Assembly: GCA_035532215.1 (NCBI GenBank)
Contig: DATKRK010000391.1
Coordinates: 1 to 18,864, forward strand
Origin: JAICIG01 sp035532215
GTDB taxonomy: Bacteria > Planctomycetota > Planctomycetia > Pirellulales > JAICIG01
DNA length: 18,864 nucleotides
Direction of reading: 5' to 3'
The stretch's first letter is position 1. Every line of letters begins with the position of its first letter. Below, piece after piece: positions 1 to 6,771 of this stretch. The position numbers and the translations under genes are program-made. The notes below the pieces were generated by a model. The model made no database searches, was not told the origin of the DNA, and worked only from the letters and a program-made list of their open reading frames with translations.

Positions 1-58
1 TTTCGGGCGGCAATGCCTGCAGTTGTTCGGGCGTAATCGGCGCTTGCGGCGGCAACAT
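1..58 (-). CDS. Possible 5' end of a divergent gene running off the window
   Basis: Reading leftward from an ATG at 58-56 there are 19 open codons to the window edge (MLPPQAPITPEQLQALPPE), with codon choice like that of the real genes here. An in-frame stop lies at 85-83, so the start cannot be far upstream. Only 26 bases separate it from the first rightward gene, so any promoter would have to overlap that gene. It is too short to assign a family, and it may be chance. Confidence 0.25.
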   Translation of the reverse strand, partial: MLPPQAPITPEQLQALPPE

Positions 59-84
59 ACCGACTATTTCGCCGATTTCGCCTC

Positions 85-669
85 ATGCGCGAAGAGCAGT
101 TTTCGCCCCGGCTACGCCGGGGCGTGAACGGTTACGCCATCATCGATCAAATCGAAGCCGCCGAGCACGTTTCCGCCGAGGAGGCGATCGTTTTGCGAGC
201 GGGCGTCGAGAAGCTGGCTCAAGACGCGCCCGAACTGGCGGCGCCCTGGGACCGTGCTGTGGCGGCGCAGGAAGCCGCCGAGCTACAGGCGGAACTCAAG
301 CGGATCGCGGCCAGTCGCGCATCGCGATGGAGCGACGCGCTCAAACGATTCGGCGACTACGTTTGGAAGTCTCTCCTCGCGTTGATTCCAGCCGCCATCG
401 CCACACTCGTCCTTGGCGAACTTGCCGGGCTCTCTAAGCTGGCGCCGATCTTGTTTTTGACGCTGGGCATTTATTGCTCCGTGTGCGTCTTCGGCGCATC
501 AGGCGTGTGGATGATTCTGCAGGCGTATCTCACGTTTCGCGTACGGCTGGCGCGTGGCGAAAAGGCGTCCGCCTGGAGCGGTCTGGCGCTAAGGTCGCTT
601 CCCGGAATGTTCTTCATCTACCTGGCCAGCGCCGGTAGCTGGGGCTGCCTGCAGGGGATCTTGAGATGA
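85..669 (+). CDS. Unrecognised membrane protein with N-terminal helical region
   Basis: I do not recognise the family. The 194-residue product has an Ala/Glu-rich, probably helical N-terminal half (about residues 20-95, with a likely coiled coil near 60-80). Three hydrophobic segments follow, at about 96-115, 119-148 and 170-190, so it is probably an inner-membrane protein with its N-terminus in the cytoplasm. Codon use matches the neighbouring genes. An in-frame stop at 34-36 limits the N-terminus, and 85 is the first ATG after it. No Shine-Dalgarno is obvious, and a GTG at 124 is an alternative start. Between the two lies a perfect 9-bp hairpin (104-124) that could be a repeat rather than coding sequence. 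The stop overlaps an ATG at 666, but the downstream gene probably starts later, at 798. Confidence 0.6.
   Translation: MREEQFSPRLRRGVNGYAIIDQIEAAEHVSAEEAIVLRAGVEKLAQDAPELAAPWDRAVAAQEAAELQAELKRIAASRASRWSDALKRFGDYVWKSLLALIPAAIATLVLGELAGLSKLAPILFLTLGIYCSVCVFGASGVWMILQAYLTFRVRLARGEKASAWSGLALRSLPGMFFIYLASAGSWGCLQGILR
104..124. repeat. Perfect 9-bp-stem hairpin (REP-like)
   Basis: CGCCCCGGC and GCCGGGGCG are exact reverse complements around the loop TAC. On the minus strand the hairpin is followed by AAAA, so it is not a canonical terminator in either direction. It falls inside the first codons of the gene called at 85. It resembles the other short GC-rich hairpins scattered through the window. 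Confidence 0.6.
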
Positions 670-797
670 AAGCGGAGCGAGACGCCATCGATGCTGTACC
701 TACTCTAATTCCGAGAGTACAGTATCAATCGTTGGATTGTGCCGGACGGTGGAGCCTGCCGGCATCGCAAAAGCGCGAGTTTGCATGGAGTTCGAAG

Positions 798-2144
798 ATG
801 TTCGACGCCGACCGTTCCTTGTCGCTCTCTCGCCGCCATTTTCTGGCCGCCGGCGGCGCCTTGGCCGCGGCGCCGTGGCTCGGGCGGGCGCTGGAAGCAA
901 CGGCCGCGGAAGAAAAGCCCAATCGCCCGAAGGTGGCGATCGCCTTCACCGAGTTCACCTATCGCAGCCATGCGCACGTGATCGTCGAAAACTTTCTGCT
1001 GCCGTATTTGTTCAACGGCCAATTGACCGATCCGGGAGTCGAGGTGGTCAGCTTTTACGGCGACCAGTTCCCGGCCAACGATATGTCGCGAAAGGTGGCG
1101 AAGGATTTCGAGATTCCGATTTATCCGACGATCGACAAGGCCCTCTGCCGCGGCGGCGAGAAGCTGGCGGTCGATGCGGTGCTGTTGATCGGCGAGCACG
1201 GCGATTACCCGGACAACGAAAAAGGGCAGACGCAGTATCCGCGCAAGCAGTTCTTCGACCAGACGGTGGCGGTCTTTCGGCGCAGCGGCCGCGTGACGCC
1301 GGTGTTCAACGACAAGCACCTCTCCTATCGCTGGGACTGGGCCAAGGAGATGGTCGACACGGCCCGGCAGCTCAAGATTCCGTTCATGGCCGGCAGCTCC
1401 GTGCCGCTGGCCGAGCGGCGGCCGCCGCTGGAACTGCCCGAGGGGGCGAAGATCGTCGAAGCCGTCTCGATCCACGGCGGGCCGCCCGAGCGATACGGCT
1501 TTCACGCCCTGGAAGTGCTCCAGTCGTTCGTCGAGTTCCGCGCAGGCCGCGAGACGGGCATTTCGCAGGTGCAGTTCCTCGAAGGCGACGCGCTGTGGAA
1601 AGCGGCCGACGAAGGCCGGTGGTCGGTGAAACTGGCCGAAACGGCGATGGCCGCCGAACTCGGGCCCGGCCAGCCGCCGCTCGGCGAACTGGCCTACAAG
1701 CTCGACGACGCGAACCAGGCGCATGGCATTCTGGTGAACTACCGCGATGGCTTGCGTGCGATCGCGCTGGGCCTGGGCGAAAGCGGCAGCCGCTGGAACT
1801 TCGCCTGTCAGTTAGCCGGAGAGAAGCAGCCGCGAGCCACGAGACTGTACAACGGGCCCTGGAACAACCGCAATCTGTTCAAGGCCCTGGCCCACGCCAT
1901 TCAGACGTTCTTCCGCGAACGCCGCGCGCAGTACGCAGTCGAACGCACGCTGCTCGTGACCGGCGCGCTCGACGCCGCGATGGATTCGCGCTTCCGCTCG
2001 AGCAAGCCGGTCGCCACGCCGCAACTCGAGTTCGCCTATCAGCCGATCGATTTCCGCGCGATGCGCGAGATGGGCGCCAGTTGGAAAATCATCACCGACG
2101 ACACGCCGCAGCCGCAGACGATCGAACGCCCTGCGGCATCGTAA
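798..2144 (+). CDS. Tat-exported protein with Rossmann/Gfo-Idh-MocA-like features
   Basis: The 448-residue product starts with a twin-arginine signal: S11-R12-R13-H-F-L followed by an Ala-rich hydrophobic stretch to about residue 35, so it should be exported folded. The mature part opens with a beta strand (KVAIAFTEF) and alternating alpha/beta segments. A GSSVPLAERR segment sits where NAD-dependent Gfo/Idh/MocA enzymes have their substrate loop, followed by an alpha/beta C-terminal half. I see no clean GxGxxG dinucleotide motif, so enzyme activity is unproven. I believe similar Tat proteins are common in planctomycetes, but the function is unknown to me. The start was chosen for the GGAG seven bases upstream and because the signal peptide begins there. 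The same frame is open back to 666, overlapping the previous stop, but that extension (45 codons) would bury the Tat signal. Confidence 0.75.
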   Translation: MFDADRSLSLSRRHFLAAGGALAAAPWLGRALEATAAEEKPNRPKVAIAFTEFTYRSHAHVIVENFLLPYLFNGQLTDPGVEVVSFYGDQFPANDMSRKVAKDFEIPIYPTIDKALCRGGEKLAVDAVLLIGEHGDYPDNEKGQTQYPRKQFFDQTVAVFRRSGRVTPVFNDKHLSYRWDWAKEMVDTARQLKIPFMAGSSVPLAERRPPLELPEGAKIVEAVSIHGGPPERYGFHALEVLQSFVEFRAGRETGISQVQFLEGDALWKAADEGRWSVKLAETAMAAELGPGQPPLGELAYKLDDANQAHGILVNYRDGLRAIALGLGESGSRWNFACQLAGEKQPRATRLYNGPWNNRNLFKALAHAIQTFFRERRAQYAVERTLLVTGALDAAMDSRFRSSKPVATPQLEFAYQPIDFRAMREMGASWKIITDDTPQPQTIERPAAS

Positions 2145-2154
2145 CGGGAGATGC

Positions 2155-2291
2155 ACCACGGAGGCACGGGGGACACAGGACAAAGAATTGGGGCTACGGA
2201 TGATCGCGCCGACGAACGGAAACGCCGGACCAAACGTCGCCTCATTTTTCTTGACTGACTTTTCCCTCCGTGCTCACTGTGCCTCCGTGGT
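2155..2291. repeat. Intergenic element bounded by 13-bp inverted repeats
   Basis: ACCACGGAGGCAC at 2155-2167 is exactly complementary to GTGCCTCCGTGGT at 2279-2291. The right arm continues with a second, partial copy of the motif (CTCCGTGCTCACTGTG). The element fills most of the gap between the Tat-protein gene and the inositol oxygenase gene. CCACGGAGGCAC-type motifs are, from general knowledge, frequent non-coding repeats in planctomycete and other environmental genomes. No ORF inside is convincing. It could fold as a stem in RNA or be a degraded MITE-like insertion. Confidence 0.65.
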
Positions 2292-2336
2292 AAACTCATG
2301 CCGGATGCCCGCTGACAAGTAACCGAAAGGCATGTC

Positions 2337-3212
2337 ATGTCCGAACGATCAAACTCCGATCAGCCGCTCGAACGGCTCGCGGACTGGGAGGACTTCGTCT
2401 CGCAGGCGAGCTACCCGCAGCCGGGCGAAAAGGCGAAGCAAGATTATCGCAACTACGACAATCCGGCCCGCGAGACGGTCCGCGAGTTCTACCGGCTGCA
2501 CCACGAGCGGCAGGCCTATGAGCTCGTCCTGCAAAAGCGGCGGGAGTTTCTCTCGCTCGAGCGGGCCGAGATGAGCGTCTTCGAGGCGGTCGAATATCTG
2601 AATACGCTCGTCGACGACTCCGACCCCGATATCGACTTGTCGCAGCGCGAGCACCTGCTGCAAACCTCGGAAGCAATTCGCGCCGACGGCCACGAAGAGT
2701 GGTTCGTGCTGGTCGGGTTCCTGCACGACCTGGGCAAGCTGCTGTGCCTGTTCGGCGAGCCGCAGTGGGCCGTCGTCGGAGACACGTACCCGGTGGGCTG
2801 CGCGTTCAGCGAGCGGATCGTGTATCCTGAGTTTCTCAAGCAAAATCCCGATTCGGCCGATTCGCGGTACAACACGCCGTTGGGCGTTTACGATGCGGGC
2901 TGCGGGCTGCGCAACGTACACATATCGTGGGGGCATGACGAATACCTGTACCACGTGGTCGCGCAGGCGGGCTGCACCTTGCCCGAGCCGGCGCTCTACA
3001 TGATCCGCTACCACTCGTTCTACCCTTGGCATCGCGAAGGCCAATACGAGCAACTGCTCGATGAGCACGATCGCGAGATGCTTCCCTGGGTGCAGAAGTT
3101 CAACCCCTACGATCTTTATTCGAAATGCCCCGAGCGGCCCGATTGGCCGCGGCTGGCGCCGTATTACTCGGGGCTCGTGGACAAGTACCTGCCCGGACGG
3201 CTGCGCTGGTAA
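2337..3212 (+). CDS. miox: myo-Inositol oxygenase (MIOX)
   Basis: This di-iron enzyme of the HD-domain superfamily uses O2 to cleave myo-inositol to D-glucuronate, in the cytoplasm. The 291 residues match the usual family length (human about 285). The metal-ligand set is complete and correctly spaced: H106, H130-D131 (in FLHDLGK), H200 (in SWGHDEY), H226 (in RYHSFYPWH) and D259. K134, which contacts substrate in the animal enzyme, is also present. The C-terminal block with FNPYDLYSKCP and PYYSGLVDKYLPG is diagnostic. The start at 2337 has AAGG six bases upstream; an ATG at 2332 is out of frame. The secreted hydrolase gene follows after 22 bases, so the two are probably cotranscribed. No other inositol-pathway gene is visible in the window. 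Confidence 0.96.
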   Translation: MSERSNSDQPLERLADWEDFVSQASYPQPGEKAKQDYRNYDNPARETVREFYRLHHERQAYELVLQKRREFLSLERAEMSVFEAVEYLNTLVDDSDPDIDLSQREHLLQTSEAIRADGHEEWFVLVGFLHDLGKLLCLFGEPQWAVVGDTYPVGCAFSERIVYPEFLKQNPDSADSRYNTPLGVYDAGCGLRNVHISWGHDEYLYHVVAQAGCTLPEPALYMIRYHSFYPWHREGQYEQLLDEHDREMLPWVQKFNPYDLYSKCPERPDWPRLAPYYSGLVDKYLPGRLRW

Positions 3213-3234
3213 TCGCGAATCGAGGAGAAGCGAA

Positions 3235-4137
3235 ATGACCGCGGAGAAATGTGCTGCTGCGATCCTGTTTGCAATCTTGGGGTTCCCCTCGCTCTTGTCG
3301 GCGGCAGAACGCCCGACGAACGCGTTTCCGCTGTGGGCCAACGACGTGCCGGATGCGCTCGGCCGCGCGGAAAAGGACCTTCCGCAATTGACGCCCTATT
3401 GGCCCGCCGCCGACAAGGCGACCGGCGCGGCGATCGTCGTCTGCCCGGGCGGCGGCTATAACGTGCTCGCGCCGCACGAGGGCGAGGCTTACGCCCGCTG
3501 GCTGAACGACCTGGGCATTGCGGCGTTCGTACTCAAGTACCGGCTGATGAAGGACGGCTACCGCATCCCGGCGATCTTGGGAGACGCAGCGCGGGCCGTG
3601 CGCACGGTGCGGGCCAACGCCGCAGACTGGAAGCTCGATCCGGCGCGGATCGGCATCATGGGCTCGTCGGCCGGGGGGCATCTTTCGGCGACGTTGAGCA
3701 CGCGGTTCGATGCCGGGCGGCCCGAACACGACGACCCGATCGAGCGCGCCAGTTCGCGGCCCGACGCAACGATCTTGTGCTACGCCTTCATCCTCTTCGA
3801 CCGCGGCGACAAGCCCGACCGGCACGAGCGGTTTCTGGGGCCAAAGCCGTCGGCCGAACAGATTCGCGCTTTCGCGCCGGCCTTGAACGTGACTTCGAAA
3901 ACGCCCCCCTGTTTCATTTGGCAAACGGTCGAAGACGCCGCCGTGCCGGTCGAAAACGCGCTGGTGATGGCCGAAGCATTGCGGCAAGCCGGCGTGCCGT
4001 TCGATCTGCACCTCTACGAAAACGGACGCCACGGCATCGGCCTGGGGACGAGGAACTACGATCGCAGCAAGCTGCATCCCTGGACACAGGCCTGCGAGTT
4101 CTGGCTCGGCGAGCGCGGCTTCGCCGCGCGGCCGTAG
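3235..4137 (+). CDS. Secreted alpha/beta hydrolase (acetyl-xylan esterase / BD-FAE-like)
   Basis: This is a serine hydrolase of 300 residues with an N-terminal signal peptide (hydrophobic 7-22, likely cleavage after the Ala pair at 23-24), so it acts in the periplasm or outside. CPGGGY at 70-75 is the oxyanion-hole region. G143-S-S-A-G-G holds the nucleophile S145, and D234 (in VEDAAVP) and H266 (in NGRHGIG) complete the triad. The pattern fits the esterase/lipase group that includes carbohydrate acetyl- and feruloyl-esterases. The exact substrate cannot be read from the sequence. The start at 3235 has GAGGAG seven bases upstream and gives the signal peptide directly; the frame is open further upstream, but only inside the preceding MIOX gene. 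It lies 22 bases after MIOX, suggesting a shared transcript and possibly a role in plant- or algal-polymer use. Confidence 0.88.
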   Translation: MTAEKCAAAILFAILGFPSLLSAAERPTNAFPLWANDVPDALGRAEKDLPQLTPYWPAADKATGAAIVVCPGGGYNVLAPHEGEAYARWLNDLGIAAFVLKYRLMKDGYRIPAILGDAARAVRTVRANAADWKLDPARIGIMGSSAGGHLSATLSTRFDAGRPEHDDPIERASSRPDATILCYAFILFDRGDKPDRHERFLGPKPSAEQIRAFAPALNVTSKTPPCFIWQTVEDAAVPVENALVMAEALRQAGVPFDLHLYENGRHGIGLGTRNYDRSKLHPWTQACEFWLGERGFAARP

Positions 4138-4158
4138 ACCATCAACCAGGCGCATGCA

Positions 4159-5223
4159 TTACTTTGGGCCGGGCTTGGCGCCCGCGAACTCGCCAACGAC
4201 CGCTTCGAGGGCGGCGACCACGCGCGCCATGCGATCGAAGTCGAGCTTATCGGGCGTGTCTTCGGGCATGTGATAGTAAGGGTAGCGAAACGGCGCCGTG
4301 TCGGTGATCATCACCGCCGGGTAGCCGACCTGCCAGAACGACCAATGATCGGACCAGCCCGCGCCGGGCACAGCCGACGGCACCGCGCCTCCTTCTGACG
4401 GAAACTCGGCGTGCCGGCGGAACGACGCAACGACCTCGTGAACCAGTTTGCGCGAGCCGACGTCGCCAATCACCGCGATAAAATTACCCACGCTCGGATA
4501 CGCCGCCCCAAAGGGCGGCGGGTACTGCTGGCTGTCGGGCTCGTCCGTGTAATAGCCCATCGTTTCCAGGCTCAACACGCAGACGAGTTTTTCGTTGCGC
4601 TGGCTGCACTGGTTGGCGTAAATCCACGAGCCCATTTCCCGGCGCTGAAAATACGGCGGCTCTTCGTTCGTGAAGGCGACGAACCGCAGCGTGCGTTCGG
4701 GCTGCGATTTGGCGAAACGCCGGGCCAAGGCCAACAGCGCCGCCGTGCCGCTGGCGTTGTCGTTCGCGCCGGGCGCGCCGACGGCGGAGTCGTAGTGCGC
4801 GCCGACGATCACGATTTCCTCGGGGCGCTTGGCGCCCTCGATTTCGACTTCCAGGTTGAAACACTCGCATTCGCGGGCTTCGTAGCTCTGGCGGTCGACT
4901 TCGTAGCCGACCGCCAAAAATTGCGATTCGACGAACTTGGCCGCATCGCACAAGGCGCCGTATCGTTCCAGGTTCCGCTCGCCGATCGTCACAGCCAGAT
5001 GTTCGACGTCTTCACGCAATTCGTCGCGTAGCGACAATTCGGCCGGCGGCAGCGGCTGAAGAGGGCCGTGATAGCTGCGGCCGGGCATTTCAATCATCAG
5101 CTTCCAGCCGGCAAAGCCCGCAATTGCTATCAGTGCCGCCAACGCCGCCAGCAGCTTCAGGAACCGCCAGCGTTTCGGGGGAGCGAGCGAAACGTTTCTG
5201 CGATCGGCGGGCATGGGGCGCAT
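4159..5223 (-). CDS. Membrane-anchored M28-family metallopeptidase
   Basis: This is a zinc aminopeptidase-like protein of 354 residues. A single transmembrane segment at about 22-42, after a basic N-terminus, anchors it in the inner membrane with the catalytic domain outside. The M28 signature is intact: H143-Y-D145 (GAHYDS), D155 in GANDNASGTA, E187-E188 in TNEEPP, a Glu in LETMGYY, and H318 in YYHMPEDT. Together these provide two-zinc ligands and the general base. C119, C121 and further Cys residues could form disulphides outside the cell. The start at 5223 has GGAG only two bases upstream, so M4 (5214) is an alternative. The gene is convergent with the hydrolase (21-bp gap), with no obvious terminator between them. 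Substrate peptides are unknown. Confidence 0.92.
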   Translation of the reverse strand: MRPMPADRRNVSLAPPKRWRFLKLLAALAALIAIAGFAGWKLMIEMPGRSYHGPLQPLPPAELSLRDELREDVEHLAVTIGERNLERYGALCDAAKFVESQFLAVGYEVDRQSYEARECECFNLEVEIEGAKRPEEIVIVGAHYDSAVGAPGANDNASGTAALLALARRFAKSQPERTLRFVAFTNEEPPYFQRREMGSWIYANQCSQRNEKLVCVLSLETMGYYTDEPDSQQYPPPFGAAYPSVGNFIAVIGDVGSRKLVHEVVASFRRHAEFPSEGGAVPSAVPGAGWSDHWSFWQVGYPAVMITDTAPFRYPYYHMPEDTPDKLDFDRMARVVAALEAVVGEFAGAKPGPK

Positions 5224-5252
5224 AGCTCCGAGAAAATGCGCCGACTAGCCCA

Positions 5253-5272
5253 GTAGGCAACACGCGCCCTAC
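5253..5272. repeat. Short inverted repeat, REP-like remnant
   Basis: GTAGG at 5253-5257 pairs with CCTAC at 5268-5272 around a GC-rich centre. The GTAGG...CCTAC frame resembles the outer pairs of the hairpins at 7121-7149 and 18696-18784. The rest of the 5224-5445 gap holds the hairpin at 5391-5407 and otherwise nothing I can name. Confidence 0.35.
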
Positions 5273-5390
5273 GCAACGAACTCTTCCCCTGGCGCCAGAG
5301 CCGGCCGACCTCGACAGAATACTCGCCGCCATCAGCCTCGACAAGGATCGCGGGCGAGTTGCAACCACGCAAAATCGCACGTTTCGCGGC

Positions 5391-5407
5391 GCAGGCGTCT
5401 CGCCTGC
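5391..5407. repeat. Perfect 7-bp-stem hairpin in a GC-rich repeat
   Basis: GCAGGCG and CGCCTGC pair around TCT. The flanking bases on the right (GGCGGGACGCCTGCC, 5418-5432) contain a variant of the same motif, so the segment 5385-5435 looks like a two-copy hairpin repeat. From general knowledge, this type of sequence is common between genes in planctomycetes. It lies just downstream of the DUF1559 gene, where it could act as a transcript 3' end, although no T-tract follows. Confidence 0.5.
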
Positions 5408-5445
5408 TGCCGCTGCCGGCGGGACGCCTGCCCCACAACGAGTCG

Positions 5446-6324
5446 TCAATAGTCGTCGCCGCTGGCCGCCTCGCCGCCGTGCCGCGTGGCCAGGGCGTCG
5501 TAGATCGGCACGTCGATCGTGTTGTTGATCACATGCACCGAGCCGTCGCCAAACAAAAAGTTGACGCCGATCGGGTGAAAGCTGGCCGTTGCGTCGGCGT
5601 CGGTCACTTCCGGGTTGTTCGGCACGTGGGGGCCGGCGTGGCTGAGCACCAAGGCAGCGTCGGTTTCGATGCCCGCGGGATCGAGTTGAGAAACCACTTC
5701 GCCGCCCGTCACGCCGCCGGTCCAAGTGGTGAACGACATGTGCGAGCAGCGTTCGCCGACGAACAGCGTGTTGCTCAGGCCGTCGGCGATATCGGCCATG
5801 CGGAACCAGCGGTTGCGCAAGAAAGCGCCGTCGTTGGAGCCGGCAAAGTCGCTGACGCCGCCGTTGCCATTGATGGCCACATAGTTGCCGTAGGCCACAG
5901 TCACCGAGGTGTTGGCGACGGTGAATTGCGGGCCGTGGACTTCGCTCGGACAAAGGAACACAGGCAATGCCGTGGTTCGCAGCGCGGCGTTCTGCGCGTC
6001 GCCGATGCCGAGATTCAAGTTGATCCGCGAGGCGAGATTGGTCTGTTCCAACTCCGCCAATAGCGCCGCGCCCCAGCCCCAACCGGGCCCCAACTCGTCC
6101 CCATTGCCGTCGAACTGCGAGTAATAGCCCGCGGGGAAGGCGCGGTTCAGGTCGTGGTAATTCTGCATCGCCAGCCCGATCTGCTTGAGCTGGTTTTTGC
6201 ACTGCGTGCGCCGCGCCGATTCGCGTGCGGCCTGCACGGCCGGCAGCAGCAGCGCCACGAGAATGCCGATGATGGCGATGACCACCAGCAATTCGACGAG
6301 CGTAAAGCCCTTCCGCGGGTTCAT
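5446..6324 (-). CDS. DUF1559 protein with type IV pilin-like N-terminus
   Basis: The 292-residue product carries a prepilin-type leader, RKG followed by FTLVELLVVIAIIGILVALL. Cleavage would fall after G6 and E11 corresponds to Glu5 of the mature pilin. Planctomycetes carry many such proteins, annotated DUF1559 or 'H-X9-DG'. The C-terminal motif is intact: H250, nine residues, then D260-G261. The family is thought to belong to a pseudopilin or cell-envelope assembly, but a detailed role is not established. The start at 6324 is preferred over the ATG at 6327 because AGGGAG then lies six bases upstream. The 5' leader is long and rich in potential helices (see 6378-6505). A hairpin repeat follows the stop. 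Confidence 0.93.
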   Translation of the reverse strand: MNPRKGFTLVELLVVIAIIGILVALLLPAVQAARESARRTQCKNQLKQIGLAMQNYHDLNRAFPAGYYSQFDGNGDELGPGWGWGAALLAELEQTNLASRINLNLGIGDAQNAALRTTALPVFLCPSEVHGPQFTVANTSVTVAYGNYVAINGNGGVSDFAGSNDGAFLRNRWFRMADIADGLSNTLFVGERCSHMSFTTWTGGVTGGEVVSQLDPAGIETDAALVLSHAGPHVPNNPEVTDADATASFHPIGVNFLFGDGSVHVINNTIDVPIYDALATRHGGEAASGDDY

Positions 6325-6377
6325 CATAAGCTCCCTGGCCCCGTGCATTCTCGAAAGTTGATTCAGCGGTTCGAAGG

Positions 6378-6505
6378 CGGGCCGTTTTGTCGTCCGCTGG
6401 ACGACTCAGGGTCGTTCGCTCGGCCCTTTCGATTCTCTTTGCCTGAGCCCTCGGAAGCACCCTCGCTTGCGGTCCCAGCCGAGGCATGTTGTTCTCAGAC
6501 GCCCG
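6378..6505 (-). ncRNA. Candidate structured leader RNA upstream of the DUF1559 gene
   Basis: Read on the minus strand, four helices can form in order. A closing stem CGGGC (6505-6501) pairs with GCCCG (6382-6378). Stem A is CCTCGG (6484-6479) with CCGAGG (6454-6449). Stem B is CTCAGG (6447-6442) with CCTGAG (6410-6405). Stem C is a perfect 7-bp hairpin GTCGTCC-AGC-GGACGAC (6405-6389). Stems A, B and C sit end to end, and the loop of B holds the A-rich stretch CAAAGAGAATCGAAAG. The element ends about 54 bases before the start codon. It does not match a riboswitch consensus I can recall, so this is a structural inference only. Confidence 0.3.
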
Positions 6506-6771
6506 ACGATCGCGAGCGCGAGCCAGGGCGGCCATGGCCGCGGCAATTCGCCGCTTATCGGCTCTGGCCTGGCGCGCCTAAGTCGCCGCAGATAGTTTCA
6601 CTTTGAGGAGCGAGCCATCCAGCGAACAACTTAAGCGCGCAAGACCATGCCGGTCGCACGACGCCGCGGGTGGCGCTTTTCGCGAAGAGCCGACGTAACC
6701 GGCGGCCGGCTTCCAGCGCGCAACAGCGGCGCGCTCAAAGCGACGGGGCAGATTCGCGGCATGCGGCCGGG
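6506..6771. other. Non-coding stretch between the DUF1559 leader and the Cys-rich gene
   Basis: With the leader, this makes about 447 bases without a convincing gene. The short reading frames that cross it have no family features and overlap known genes on one side. It should hold the promoter of the DUF1559 gene and the 3' end of the Cys-rich gene transcript, but I see no strong -35/-10 pair and no T-tract terminator. Confidence 0.4.

Noticed and set aside
666..797. N-terminal extension of the Tat protein from ATG 666 (overlapping the previous stop)
   Set aside because: It would place 44 residues before the twin-arginine signal; ATG 798 has a ribosome site and begins the signal directly.
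705..1724. Long minus-strand reading frame opposite the Tat-protein gene
   Set aside because: Composition is Arg/His/Leu-rich with no domain, typical of the antisense of a high-GC gene; the plus frame has a clear Tat signal and coherent protein.
2349..3341. 330-codon minus-strand frame opposite MIOX
   Set aside because: MIOX on the plus strand is unmistakable; the antisense frame has no motif.
5224..5445. Possible coding remnant between M28 and DUF1559 (minus strand, reading like ILVEADGGEYSVEVGRLW)
   Set aside because: The segment reads somewhat like protein, but it is short, continues into repeat sequence and overlaps the M28 start in another frame. There is no support for a gene or a named pseudogene.
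6405..6450. Glycine or c-di-GMP riboswitch suggested by CTCAGGCAAA
   Set aside because: Only this short string matches; the other conserved blocks of both aptamers are missing. It is kept as an unnamed structured leader instead.
5090..6535. 481-codon minus-strand frame overlapping the DUF1559 gene and the M28 start
   Set aside because: It runs through the repeat at 5385-5435 and is Arg-rich out-of-frame translation; the pilin-like frame is the real one.
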